Shown one piece after another: positions 8,956-16,479 of a DNA stretch of 64,000 nucleotides. Source of the stretch: Bacteroidota bacterium. GTDB taxonomy: Bacteria > Bacteroidota > Ignavibacteria > Kryptoniales > JAKASW01. The notes below the pieces were generated by a model. It was not told where the DNA came from and searched no databases. It saw only the letters and a program-made list of their open reading frames with translations. The stretch covers positions 1 to 64,000 of the forward strand of contig JAMCXB010000062.1 of NCBI GenBank assembly GCA_023480735.1. Reading direction: 5' to 3'. The stretch's first letter is position 1. Every line of letters begins with the position of its first letter. The position numbers and the translations under genes are program-made.

Positions 8956-9324
8956 TTTCACGCTCGTTGTGTCGCGTCAGTGTCTCCGACCTGACGCGGC
9001 GCAGCCTGACAGCATGGCGTTCGGCTTCTCTCCAGAGGTCACGGACTTTTCTTCAAATCGCACATCCGGCAGCCCCACTGTCCCTAAATACCTCACACCT
9101 CAAAAACCTACCCCTCAAACGTAAGCCTCATATCTCCATTTTCCCTCCTTTTCGTTCCAGTTCGCTGGTTTCGTCTTTCTTGATGTCGGCATGATGCTTG
9201 AACGGTTACAGCAGGATTCGCGGAACGTGGCGGCATCCGGGTGATGACTGGCGTCTCATTGATTACGAAAGACAGAGTTCCCGATCACGATTCAAATTCA
9301 AGAAGAAATCAGGAGAAGAGTCAA
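8956..9324 (+). other. Intergenic region without recognised feature
   Basis: This 369-base gap separates the heme-barrel gene from the T9SS cargo gene. A 75-codon reading frame at 8967-9194 is present but has no ribosome site, no hydrophobic or domain pattern and an atypical Ser/Arg/Leu composition, so I do not call it. No clear terminator or RNA gene is visible. Confidence 0.4.
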
Positions 9325-10203
9325 ATGAAGCATTCATATAGAACTTGTCGCACAGGAAACCATCTGGGGATGTTAGCGGTCGTACTCTTAATTCTTCCGA
9401 TATCCGCCTTCGCACAAATGAACTACAGCAACTGGGTTCAGCGGAACTCGACGGACACAACAGTGGTAAAATGCTGGAACGATTCGGCATCGACCGTCAT
9501 GTTTCCTCCTGGCTCCATGTCCGGGATGATGATGAATATGCCCGACTCCATTTACTGCCGCATTGACGAGATGCCGATGGATAGCCTCCTCGTGGCGCAC
9601 GACTCCACATTCATCGGGTGGTATCGCATTCAGATAGGAAAAGATTCCATGAACTTCAATTTGATGAGTTATTCAGGAATGGGGAGCGGCAACATGATGC
9701 AATTTAACAAGAACATGCCATGTCACCTTTACAGGGACAGTCTAATGGCAGATTCGGTGTACCACCATTGGCGCATCACAGGACTGATGGGGTGGAATGG
9801 TTCCGGCTGGGACACAATTTTGAATGTTTCAGTAACAGGCAGCAGTGCATCTTTCACAACATCCGAAGCCTATTCCGCGGTCGCATTTGTGGGCGAATCT
9901 AACACGGCAACGGCCATCGTAAGTCATGGCACGATACCGGCTGGATTTACTCTTGAGCAGAATTTTCCTAATCCGTTCAACCCGACGACCATTATCAGCT
10001 ACCAGATCGCAGCGCTCAGTCGTGTCAGCTTGAAAGTCTATGACATATTAGGGAGGCAAGTGAGCACGCTTGTGGATGATGTGCAATCGGCGGGAGCACA
10101 CAGAGTTTCATTCAACGGCTCGGACCTTCCGAGTGGCGTGTACTTTTACCGGCTCAATACAGAGGGCTTTGCCAAGACGATGCGGATGGTTTTGCTGAAG
10201 TAA
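9325..10203 (+). CDS. Met-rich secreted protein with type IX sorting tail
   Basis: The 292-residue product has a signal peptide (cleavage after SAFAQ) and a Met-rich central part (GSMSGMMMNMPDS, MSYSGMGSGNMMQ). It ends in a ~90-residue Por-type C-terminal sorting domain containing NFPNPFNPTT and a YDILGRQVSTL strand. The tail directs export by the type IX secretion system and surface attachment or release. The start ATG 9325 follows AGGAGAAG at 9311-9318; upstream codons are not needed. Because methionine richness recurs in several neighbours, it may be an extracellular copper binder (inference). The T9SS tail call is strong. Confidence 0.82.
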   Translation: MKHSYRTCRTGNHLGMLAVVLLILPISAFAQMNYSNWVQRNSTDTTVVKCWNDSASTVMFPPGSMSGMMMNMPDSIYCRIDEMPMDSLLVAHDSTFIGWYRIQIGKDSMNFNLMSYSGMGSGNMMQFNKNMPCHLYRDSLMADSVYHHWRITGLMGWNGSGWDTILNVSVTGSSASFTTSEAYSAVAFVGESNTATAIVSHGTIPAGFTLEQNFPNPFNPTTIISYQIAALSRVSLKVYDILGRQVSTLVDDVQSAGAHRVSFNGSDLPSGVYFYRLNTEGFAKTMRMVLLK

Positions 10204-10341
10204 AGGAGGCAGCCCCCTCTCCCGGTCGTCGAATGACTGAGCCTCCTCCGTTTGCTCCTGCGAGGGGCATGATGCGGGATGCCAGACTGGTTTGTAATAT
10301 TGTCGGAGAATCAGTAACGGACATAAACAGGGAAGTCGGGC

Positions 10342-10563
10342 ATGGACAGAAAGAACCGCGTACTCTTTGCGGAGATTACCACCGATGAACCGAAGAGGGT
10401 AGAACCGCTCTTGACGGAGATCGTTGTTGTCAACGCAATTCTCAGGAACGGTACCGGGTTCAAAATCAGGACGACGTCGGAAGGCGAAAGCGCCCAGGAG
10501 CTGAATCGGTTGATGTTGTCCGCACTAAGACGCATCTCCAAAGGAACAACTCTCAAGGCTTAG
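10342..10563 (+). CDS. Small hypothetical protein
   Basis: A 73-residue reading frame starts at ATG 10342, 138 bases after the T9SS cargo gene, with a weak GGGAAG upstream. It is charged, with alternating hydrophobic residues compatible with an alpha/beta fold, and has no Cys, signal peptide or known motif. It lies immediately before a decayed toxin gene, so it may itself be a fragment. I do not recognise it and give it modest confidence. Confidence 0.35.
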   Translation: MDRKNRVLFAEITTDEPKRVEPLLTEIVVVNAILRNGTGFKIRTTSEGESAQELNRLMLSALRRISKGTTLKA

Positions 10564-10619
10564 TGGATGTACGAGAACATGACCGAGCGGTTCCTCGATG
10601 ATGTCCCGAAGGGCACAAG

Positions 10620-10905
10620 AGGAGGTAAATTCACGCCTTTGCAGAATTTGGAGAAATGCGCGGCCGAAGGCACGGGATCTTTACGAATGCGTATAGTGCT
10701 TGGTGTATTCAGTCCCAGCTGATCTCAAGCCCTTTTGCAGGAGAGGATGATACAGACGGGTCCTGGAAAAAGGGAACGCCGCTAACGGAATCAGGCCTAC
10801 GCCATCTTCTCAACAAGAGATCCCGAGCAATCGATTACGACCAGGCAAAGTAAGACCTGTTCCACTGCATTACCAACTACTCCGCCGTTGACGCGTGGTG
10901 AGCAA
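10620..10905 (+). pseudogene. Decayed AbiEii-type nucleotidyltransferase toxin fragment
   Basis: Read across frames, this stretch resembles the C-terminal third of the intact toxin at 12150-13022. The segments RDLYE, YSVPADLK, WKKGTPLTE, LRHLLNKRS, AIDYDQAK and LFHCITNYSAVDAW line up with RDLYD, HSIPVDLK, WKKGSPLTE, LRELLDKRF, VIDYGQAK and VFPYITDHSALDLW. It has frame changes, an in-frame TAA after DYDQAK, and a missing N-terminus with its catalytic GGT/DLDF motifs. It is therefore a dead second copy of the toxin gene, upstream of the working pair. The boundaries are approximate. Confidence 0.75.
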
Positions 10906-11485
10906 TTTCCTCTCGCGTAATTACAGCTGTTGAGCTGATTGGCATCTGAGTTGGCTAAGTTCAATAGACTCAGCACACAGGTTAACGCACGGTTCGTCTT
11001 TTCTTTTTCATTCAGGGAACATATATTAACTGTGTTACGAGGCTGAGCGACTGGAGTCGCGTGTTCTTTTGTCAGATTTTCCGTGGCGATTATATGGCGA
11101 TATTGGAAGACAAATCCTTACCATTGTATACGCACCAGTAACAGAAAATCTTCCAGTTCGAAAAGAAATCTCCGTTTCGTGAACGCCCTCGCTTCATGAT
11201 TCTTTCTTTTAAGCAGAGGGCGCGCAATTCTCCTGGCTGGCTCACCCAGTGTCTCTTCAACCCGTGGCACGAATATGGCACTAGGGTCGTACACTTTCAT
11301 ACCAAACTATACATCTCCATACCAGACTTTCCCGCGGAATTCACAAGAGAAGGCCCAAACTGTCTTCTCCGAGGGCATTGCGGATACCTGTCACGCAGGA
11401 GGTGGCTGGTTCGAGTGGCGGTCACATCGAAGCAATGTGTTGCATTCTCCCTTGAAGATGATTTCCGAATTTGCCTTTCTCCAGA
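10906..11485 (+). other. Intergenic region upstream of the AbiE operon
   Basis: This 580-base gap lies between the toxin remnant and the AbiEi operator. It contains the first copy of a 19-base repeat (11084-11102). Several reading frames overlap here but none has a ribosome site or recognisable protein features. The antitoxin of the decayed copy cannot be recognised. Confidence 0.4.
11084..11102 (+). repeat. 19-base repeat, copy 1 (TGGCGATTATATGGCGATA)
   Basis: An exact second copy lies at 13076-13094. Each copy contains two TGGCGAT units separated by TATA. Each copy lies shortly downstream of an AbiEii sequence: this one after the decayed copy, the other after the intact one. The pair is thus best read as part of a duplicated toxin-antitoxin module. 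Confidence 0.7.
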
Positions 11486-11506
11486 AAGTATGATATTTTC
11501 ATACTT
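11486..11506. promoter_or_regulatory. Palindromic operator before AbiEi
   Basis: AAGTATGA at 11486-11493 and TCATACTT at 11499-11506 form a perfect 8-base inverted repeat with a 5-base TATTT spacer, ending only 12 bases before the proposed antitoxin start. AbiEi antitoxins are known to bind inverted repeats in their own promoter and repress it. This is the natural candidate for that site; binding here is inferred. Confidence 0.65.
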
Positions 11507-11518
11507 ACTGGAGGAGAT

Positions 11519-12157
11519 GTGGAAACCGGTTTACAAGGCTATATGGATTATGCCTACCTGCTTGAACAGGTAAAGGACTACCAATCCCCCAAGGCAAAGA
11601 TCACCACAATGATCAAGTCCGGAGAGATCATTCGAGTCAGAAGAGGACTCTACGTCCCGGGCCAGGGGAATTCCTATTCCTTGAAGACTCTCGCCAACCG
11701 AATCTACGGACCTTCGTACATCTCATTCGAATATGCCTTGTCATACCACAATCTGATTCCTGAAAGAGTCACAACTATCACTTCAGCCAGCCTCGCAAAG
11801 AATAAGCGGAAGGAGTTTAGGACACCCATCGGGACTTTCGTTTATCACAGTGTTGCACCGGGCTTATACCCCTATGGCGTAACCAGAAGGGAAGAGGACG
11901 GCAACCCATTTCTTATTGCCACAAAAGAAAAGGCTCTCTGTGATACAATGTCAAAGCTCAAGGGACACACCAGAGGCAACCCGATTGAAGAACTTCTCTA
12001 TGAGGATCTGCGAATGGAACAGGAAGACATCCTAGCCATGAACTTGGCTGACATCGAATTCCTCGTTCCGCTGTATCGAAAGAAGCTGCTCGCAGACTTA
12101 CTTACATATCTTAGGCAAAAGGGCGCGACGCTGAGAAGGAAAAAGAGTCATGCATAG
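11519..12157 (+). CDS. abiEi: AbiEi-type antitoxin/transcriptional repressor (type IV TA)
   Basis: The ~212-residue protein begins with a winged-helix-like region (SPKAKITTMIKSGEIIRVRRGLYVPG) matching the AbiEi N-terminal DNA-binding domain, followed by the FEYALSYHNLIPE segment common to AbiEi-like antitoxins. GTG 11519 follows GGAGGA closely; ATG 11543 is an alternative start. The 3' end overlaps the toxin gene by 8 bases, the usual coupling of this system. The protein should repress the operon through the palindrome at 11486-11506 and counteract the toxin. AbiE systems can give phage-abortive infection. Confidence 0.82.
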   Translation: METGLQGYMDYAYLLEQVKDYQSPKAKITTMIKSGEIIRVRRGLYVPGQGNSYSLKTLANRIYGPSYISFEYALSYHNLIPERVTTITSASLAKNKRKEFRTPIGTFVYHSVAPGLYPYGVTRREEDGNPFLIATKEKALCDTMSKLKGHTRGNPIEELLYEDLRMEQEDILAMNLADIEFLVPLYRKKLLADLLTYLRQKGATLRRKKSHA

Positions 12158-13022
12158 TGTCGTCGAAGACATGCTGAAGAAATATGACTACAGCGATCCG
12201 GACCGATATAAGAACGCACTCAAGGAAGTTATCCAGGAAATTGCACTGCTGGGCCTCTTCAGGGGAGGACTTTTCGACGAAGCGGCGTTCTATGGGGGAA
12301 CGGCCTTGAGAATACTCTACGGAATCGATCGCTTCTCACAAGACTTGGATTTCTCACTCCTCGAACCGGACAAGAAATTCGGAATTGACCCCTACTGCGA
12401 GTTCATCGAGAATGAACTAAGCGCATACGGATTCAAGGTCCGGGTCTCTCCCAAGAAGAAGTCTGCGCGTACGAACGTAGAGTCGGCATTCATCAAGGGC
12501 GGTACAATGATCAATATGATGCAGGTGGAAACTGTGAGGCCGCCGGTCTCCGGTGTCCACGGGGATGAGCTCCTGACGGTTAAACTGGAAGTTGACGTTG
12601 ACCCTCCGGCCGGCGCAACTTACGAACTCAAGCATCAACTGATGCCGATACCATACACCGTAAGACTCTTTTCCCAGCCTTCACTATTCGCGGGAAAGCT
12701 CCATGCGATATTATGCAGGAGATGGGGAAGCGGCCGAATGAAGGGAAGGGACTTGTACGATTACCTTTGGTATCTTGCTCATTCGATCCCGGTCGACCTG
12801 AAACACCTTCAGGCCAGGATGGTTCAGACCGGACATTGGAAGAAGGGTAGCCCCCTCACCGAGAAGGATCTTCGCGAGTTGCTCGACAAGAGATTCGGGG
12901 TTATCGATTATGGTCAGGCAAAACAAGATGTGTTCCCTTACATAACTGATCATTCAGCTCTGGACCTGTGGTCGGCGGAGTTCTTCAAATCAATTACCGC
13001 CGACAAACTCAAATGCGGCTGA
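12150..13022 (+). CDS. abiEii: AbiEii/AbiGii-type nucleotidyltransferase toxin
   Basis: This 290-residue protein carries the nucleotidyltransferase core: GGTALRILYG near residue 50, then RFSQDLDFSL with the paired acidic residues of the DxD motif, and KGRDLYDYLW near residue 197 where AbiEii proteins have a conserved Lys/Asp segment. Family members add nucleotides to tRNA acceptor ends or otherwise block growth, and are inactivated by AbiEi. It overlaps the antitoxin gene. A decayed second copy lies 1.5-2.4 kb upstream, pointing to an old tandem duplication. All visible key residues are intact, so it is probably functional. Confidence 0.85.
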   Translation: MHSVVEDMLKKYDYSDPDRYKNALKEVIQEIALLGLFRGGLFDEAAFYGGTALRILYGIDRFSQDLDFSLLEPDKKFGIDPYCEFIENELSAYGFKVRVSPKKKSARTNVESAFIKGGTMINMMQVETVRPPVSGVHGDELLTVKLEVDVDPPAGATYELKHQLMPIPYTVRLFSQPSLFAGKLHAILCRRWGSGRMKGRDLYDYLWYLAHSIPVDLKHLQARMVQTGHWKKGSPLTEKDLRELLDKRFGVIDYGQAKQDVFPYITDHSALDLWSAEFFKSITADKLKCG

Positions 13023-13075
13023 CTCTCCGGCTTGTAACTGTACCATGATAGGAGTCATTTTCAGGCAAAATCCCA

Positions 13076-13094
13076 TGGCGATTATATGGCGATA
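13076..13094 (+). repeat. 19-base repeat, copy 2
   Basis: This is identical to 11084-11102. It begins 54 bases after the stop of the intact toxin gene. GGAGTC is also found upstream of both copies, at varying distance, suggesting that the similarity once extended further. Confidence 0.7.
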
Positions 13095-13202
13095 CGCTTG
13101 GACATTTTGGTATCGGCACTTATCTCTCAGTATTCCCAATTCGTTTAAATCGAAACAGAATCGCTGTTTTTCGCCTGTACCAGCATGGCTAAAGCGCCCT
13201 TT

Positions 13203-13230
13203 CGCTGACTCATAATCAGCGGGTGCGGGG
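13203..13230 (+). other. tRNA fragment (CAU anticodon arm)
   Basis: CGCTGA (13203-13208) and TCAGCG (13216-13221) form a six-base stem around the seven-base loop CTCATAA, exactly an anticodon arm with anticodon CAT as in tRNA-Met or tRNA-Ile2. GGTGCGGGG follows, as in a variable loop and the start of a T stem. No acceptor stem, D arm or TTCGA loop is found, so this is not a tRNA gene. It looks like a remnant, possibly an old attachment site near the recombinases. Confidence 0.5.
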
Positions 13231-13701
13231 ACTCAGCCAACCTTTCCGACAATGTGCTTCGCTTGAGGATTGAGCGCGGGTACTCCTGCTTCCGCTGTTT
13301 TCCCATACGAAGGATCCGGGGGTGATCTGGCAAGCTCCTTCTTGTAAGCCAGAGGCTCACCAGCCTCAGGCTGAGGTCACGTCAATTATGAGGCAACGTC
13401 CTTCTCACGACTCCGCTGAAGTGACCCTTTTGCAAGTCAAGGCTTGTCAACGTGGGTTGGAAAATCTGACCGGATCTGGTAAATTATGTTAGTGAATCAG
13501 TCGGGGATAAAAGATTCACCTGCTCAATCCGTAAAATGGGAAGCGGATCGTCAGACAACCAAATAAAGAAAAGAAACTCAACCCAAAAACAGAATCGAAA
13601 GTGCCACCTCTTGAGGTGTGCGCGAATTGTGTGTTTTTCAAAAGGAGTTTTGGAATGTTAGAACTCAGTTTGGTTGTCATCCGGGACAGGGGGGATTCGC
13701 T

Positions 13702-15015
13702 ATGTCTCCTGGTGTAGTTTCTACGCAGAGCCTCGCAGCCTCTGCCGCCGAAGTGTATACGGTCTACTCGGAGTTTTCAAACGGTCAGCTGGAACTCATG
13801 CAAAGACTGTTGGTCCGAAGGGATACAGATAGCACAGCCGTTCAGGCTGCATCAGTAGGAGTTACGGCTGATGGTTTTGATCTAAGAAAGGCGATGGAGT
13901 CCGCAATATCCCGGTTCACGGGCGGTATGGTGACGAGGGACGAGGTAGAGGTGCTTCTCCAATATTTCAGGCTGTACCGGGAGCTGTTCTGTTCCAGTTC
14001 AACCCCGGCTTGTGAAAAAACACTTCTGTCATACGATTTACCTTCAAAGCCCGTACCTGTACAGGAGGTAAACGGAGCGAGTGTGATGGATGTTGTGCCT
14101 GTTGAGGAAAAACTGACCGAGGTCACTCTTCATCCTGAAGGGGTATCGATATCAGGATTTGAGGAAAGATACATGCCTGTCCTGGAGCCGACGCACAAAA
14201 AGCCGTACGTGAGAGATACCAAGTCCGCTTTCAAATGGCTGATCGAAAAAATCGGTGACCTTGATATCACGAGTCTAGATGCGTCGAATCTCGAACCGGT
14301 ATTCGCCAGCGAGTTTGGCCGGGCGAGCCATAATGCCGCGAGATTCTACCGGACTCTGAAAGCGGCATTCGGCAAAGCGGAAAAATGGGGATACATTCCA
14401 ACCAATCCATTCACTTCTTTCAAGCTTCCGAAGATTCCTGAGAAAGCCGCTGCGTATTTTAAGGAGTCGGATGTACAGAAGGTATTGGAGCAGAAAATCT
14501 CCAGGGACTACAAAGAATTGTTCGCCTTCGCATTCTACACCGGGATGAGACTGAAGGAGATTGTTACTATCAAGTGGGAATCAGTTGACTTGGAGAACAA
14601 GGTCCTCACCGTCTCGAACCAGGAAGATTTCACAACGAAATCTAAGAAGGAGCGTATCATTCCCCTCGCTGGTGTTTTGTACGACGTGCTGGTCGAACGG
14701 CACGCGAGAACACACAAGACGAAGACACCGACATATGTCTTCGAAAGAAGAGGAAAGCATTACAACGACAATTATGCTTCCCGTCTTCTTAAGAAGTCAG
14801 TCAGATCCGCCGGATTGGGTGAAAGACTTCATTTCCATTCACTGCGGCATGGCTTCGGATCGAATCTTCTGCGCGCAAACGCGAATCCGGTACATGTGCA
14901 GAAGCTCATGGGACACGCTAACCTTTCGACGACAATGAAGTACATTCATATAGAAAAAGACGATCTTGAAAAGGCTATCGGCAAACTGGACACCTTGCAC
15001 TCAAAGACCACTTGA
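13702..15015 (+). CDS. Tyrosine recombinase/phage-type integrase
   Basis: This ~437-residue enzyme has a poorly conserved N-terminal region (~170 residues), a core-binding domain (about 190-270) and a C-terminal catalytic domain. The catalytic residues are visible: Arg in TGMRLKEI, Lys in TKSKKER, His and Arg in HSLRH, His in GHANLSTT and Tyr in MKYIH. It cuts and rejoins DNA at attachment sites. ATG 13702 follows a GGGGGG ribosome-site-like run; an in-frame GTG at 13618 is less likely. It converges with a related recombinase on the other strand, ending 36 bases away. The large N-terminal extension is unusual for a simple integrase. Confidence 0.85.
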   Translation: MSPGVVSTQSLAASAAEVYTVYSEFSNGQLELMQRLLVRRDTDSTAVQAASVGVTADGFDLRKAMESAISRFTGGMVTRDEVEVLLQYFRLYRELFCSSSTPACEKTLLSYDLPSKPVPVQEVNGASVMDVVPVEEKLTEVTLHPEGVSISGFEERYMPVLEPTHKKPYVRDTKSAFKWLIEKIGDLDITSLDASNLEPVFASEFGRASHNAARFYRTLKAAFGKAEKWGYIPTNPFTSFKLPKIPEKAAAYFKESDVQKVLEQKISRDYKELFAFAFYTGMRLKEIVTIKWESVDLENKVLTVSNQEDFTTKSKKERIIPLAGVLYDVLVERHARTHKTKTPTYVFERRGKHYNDNYASRLLKKSVRSAGLGERLHFHSLRHGFGSNLLRANANPVHVQKLMGHANLSTTMKYIHIEKDDLEKAIGKLDTLHSKTT

Positions 15016-15051
15016 CAACTGCCGATGCAGCGATGTGTCGGTCCGCTGGTT

Positions 15052-16080
15052 TTACACGCCTGAACCGTGATCGAGCTTTTTGAGCGCCTCCATCACGTCG
15101 TCGTTCGTGACGTGCGTGTAAATCATGGTTGTTGAAATGTTGCTATGGCCGAGCAGCTTCTGGACTACCGTGACCGGCGCGTTTCGCCTTATGAGTTCTG
15201 TTGCGGTGCTGTGCCGAAGGCTATGGAAAAGCAGACGTTTATCGAGCCCCGCCTTTATTGCCGCTGCCTTGAATCGGCGAGAGATATAATTGCCCGTGTA
15301 CTTGGATGCCTTGCTTTTCCCGAACACAAATGCCTCCGGCGTTGGGGAATCAGGCAAACGTCTTTGCAGCAGATTCCTCAACCTTGCGCTCATTGGGATG
15401 GTCCTTTCTTTCTTGGATTTCGTCAAAAATTCGCTGGAATTAGCGATTCTTATGATTCCTTCGGTGAAGTCGACGTTAGCCCACCTTAGCCCGAGTATCT
15501 CACCCTGGCGGCATCCGGTTAGAAAACCGAACTCGAAAATATCCTGAATGGTCTGGTTCTTGAGCTGTGCGAGCAAGAGCGCGAGCTTATCATCTGTCAG
15601 ATAGAGGGGAAGATTGCGGGGGAGCTTTGGCAGTTTGACGCTGTCAAGTGGGTTTGTAACCAGGTTCTTCCATTCTACGGCTCTATTGAAGGCGGCCTTG
15701 ATCGTCCTGTAATTTCTTGCCGTATCAAACTTCGCCTTGTTGAACGAAGAAAGGAAGAACTTCTCCAGTATTTTGGACGCCAGCTCATCAAGCGGCACGC
15801 TTCCGGTGAAATCGATCAATTTCTTGAAGGCCGCTTTGGCATCCCGGGCGTACTTTGCCGAATGCCCTGACTTCAGGTACTCGACGTACCGGTCGGAGAA
15901 CTCCTGAAGTGATAGCGATTCTTCCGGAGTCTGTTCCTCTGACAGTTTTCTTTCAAGATCCGTGAGGAAGCGGTAGGCTTCTGCTTTCTTCGTGGTGTTT
16001 GTTGAAATTCGTCTGGTACGTTTCTTCTTTTCGTCGAAGAATTCGATGTACCATTTTTGTCTGCGTTTAAATAGGAACAT
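15052..16080 (-). CDS. Tyrosine recombinase/integrase next to tRNA-Phe
   Basis: The 342-residue protein has an Arm-type N-terminal segment (FLFKRRQKWYIEFFDEKKKR), a SAM-like core-binding domain (about 75-165) and a catalytic domain with Arg in TGCRQGEIL, Lys in KSKKERTIP, HSLRH, GHSNISTT and the nucleophile in MIYTH. ATG 16080 has GGAGG 7 bases upstream on the minus strand; a longer frame reaching 16287 would run into the tRNA and through repeats, so it is rejected. The gene starts about 175 bases from the 3' end of tRNA-Phe, the standard layout of an integrative element. It shares motifs with the recombinase at 13702-15015. Confidence 0.88.
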   Translation of the reverse strand: MFLFKRRQKWYIEFFDEKKKRTRRISTNTTKKAEAYRFLTDLERKLSEEQTPEESLSLQEFSDRYVEYLKSGHSAKYARDAKAAFKKLIDFTGSVPLDELASKILEKFFLSSFNKAKFDTARNYRTIKAAFNRAVEWKNLVTNPLDSVKLPKLPRNLPLYLTDDKLALLLAQLKNQTIQDIFEFGFLTGCRQGEILGLRWANVDFTEGIIRIANSSEFLTKSKKERTIPMSARLRNLLQRRLPDSPTPEAFVFGKSKASKYTGNYISRRFKAAAIKAGLDKRLLFHSLRHSTATELIRRNAPVTVVQKLLGHSNISTTMIYTHVTNDDVMEALKKLDHGSGV

Positions 16081-16125
16081 TGGAACCTCCAGTTTGAGTT
16101 TTGGGACTCCAATGGGAGGGTGCAG

Positions 16126-16191
16126 ATGTACAACGGACTGCAAGCCATGTACGACGGATTGCATGCAACTGTACAGTAAACTGTACAGTGA
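16126..16191 (-). repeat. Tandem repeats upstream of the recombinase gene
   Basis: Two imperfect 21-base units (16126-16146 and 16147-16167) are followed by two 12-base units (16168-16179 and 16180-16191), each of the latter containing the perfect palindrome ACTGTACAGT. All four units share TGTAC, at 16127, 16148, 16170 and 16182. They lie between tRNA-Phe and the recombinase start. Arm-type recombinase or excisionase sites, or an autoregulatory operator, are the likely meanings. Confidence 0.65.
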
Positions 16192-16254
16192 ATTTTTTTT
16201 TGTTTTGAAGCGTGGAAAAAATGACTTGGGAAAAGCTGCGAAATTGGAGTGCTT

Positions 16255-16330
<76 letters not shown>

Positions 16331-16479
16331 AATTGGGGCGCATTAATATAGTTTCACGACGAAAGTTTTTCAAGATTTATTTTGTCCGGCTTTGAACGCC
16401 ACACCCCATTTGCGGCAGGGCGTAACTTGCATGTTGACTTTTCCCCCGATTATTTTGAATACAAAAACGTGGAGTTCAC

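Larger units (their letters stand above)
13023..13701 (+). other. Intergenic region between toxin and first recombinase
   Basis: This 679-base gap holds the second 19-base repeat (13076-13094), a tRNA anticodon-arm fragment (13203-13230) and a CACCTC/GAGGTG inverted repeat at 13605-13618. I see no convincing protein gene. The make-up is typical of scarred DNA near integrases. Confidence 0.5.

Noticed and set aside
8967-9194. 75-codon frame between the heme barrel and the T9SS gene
   Set aside because: It has no ribosome site, no domain or signal pattern, and low-complexity composition.
13203-13230. Intact tRNA-Met gene
   Set aside because: No acceptor stem, D arm or TTCGA loop could be found around the anticodon arm.
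13684-13699. GGACAGGGGGGATTCG resembles the tRNA-Phe 3' end and might be a degenerate attachment site
   Set aside because: Only nine bases match exactly before an indel and a mismatch, and the run doubles as the ribosome site of the recombinase gene. Chance is the better explanation.
16168-16189. ACTGTACAGT repeats as LexA boxes
   Set aside because: The spacing and core do not match the usual CTGT-N8-ACAG box, and no SOS gene is near.
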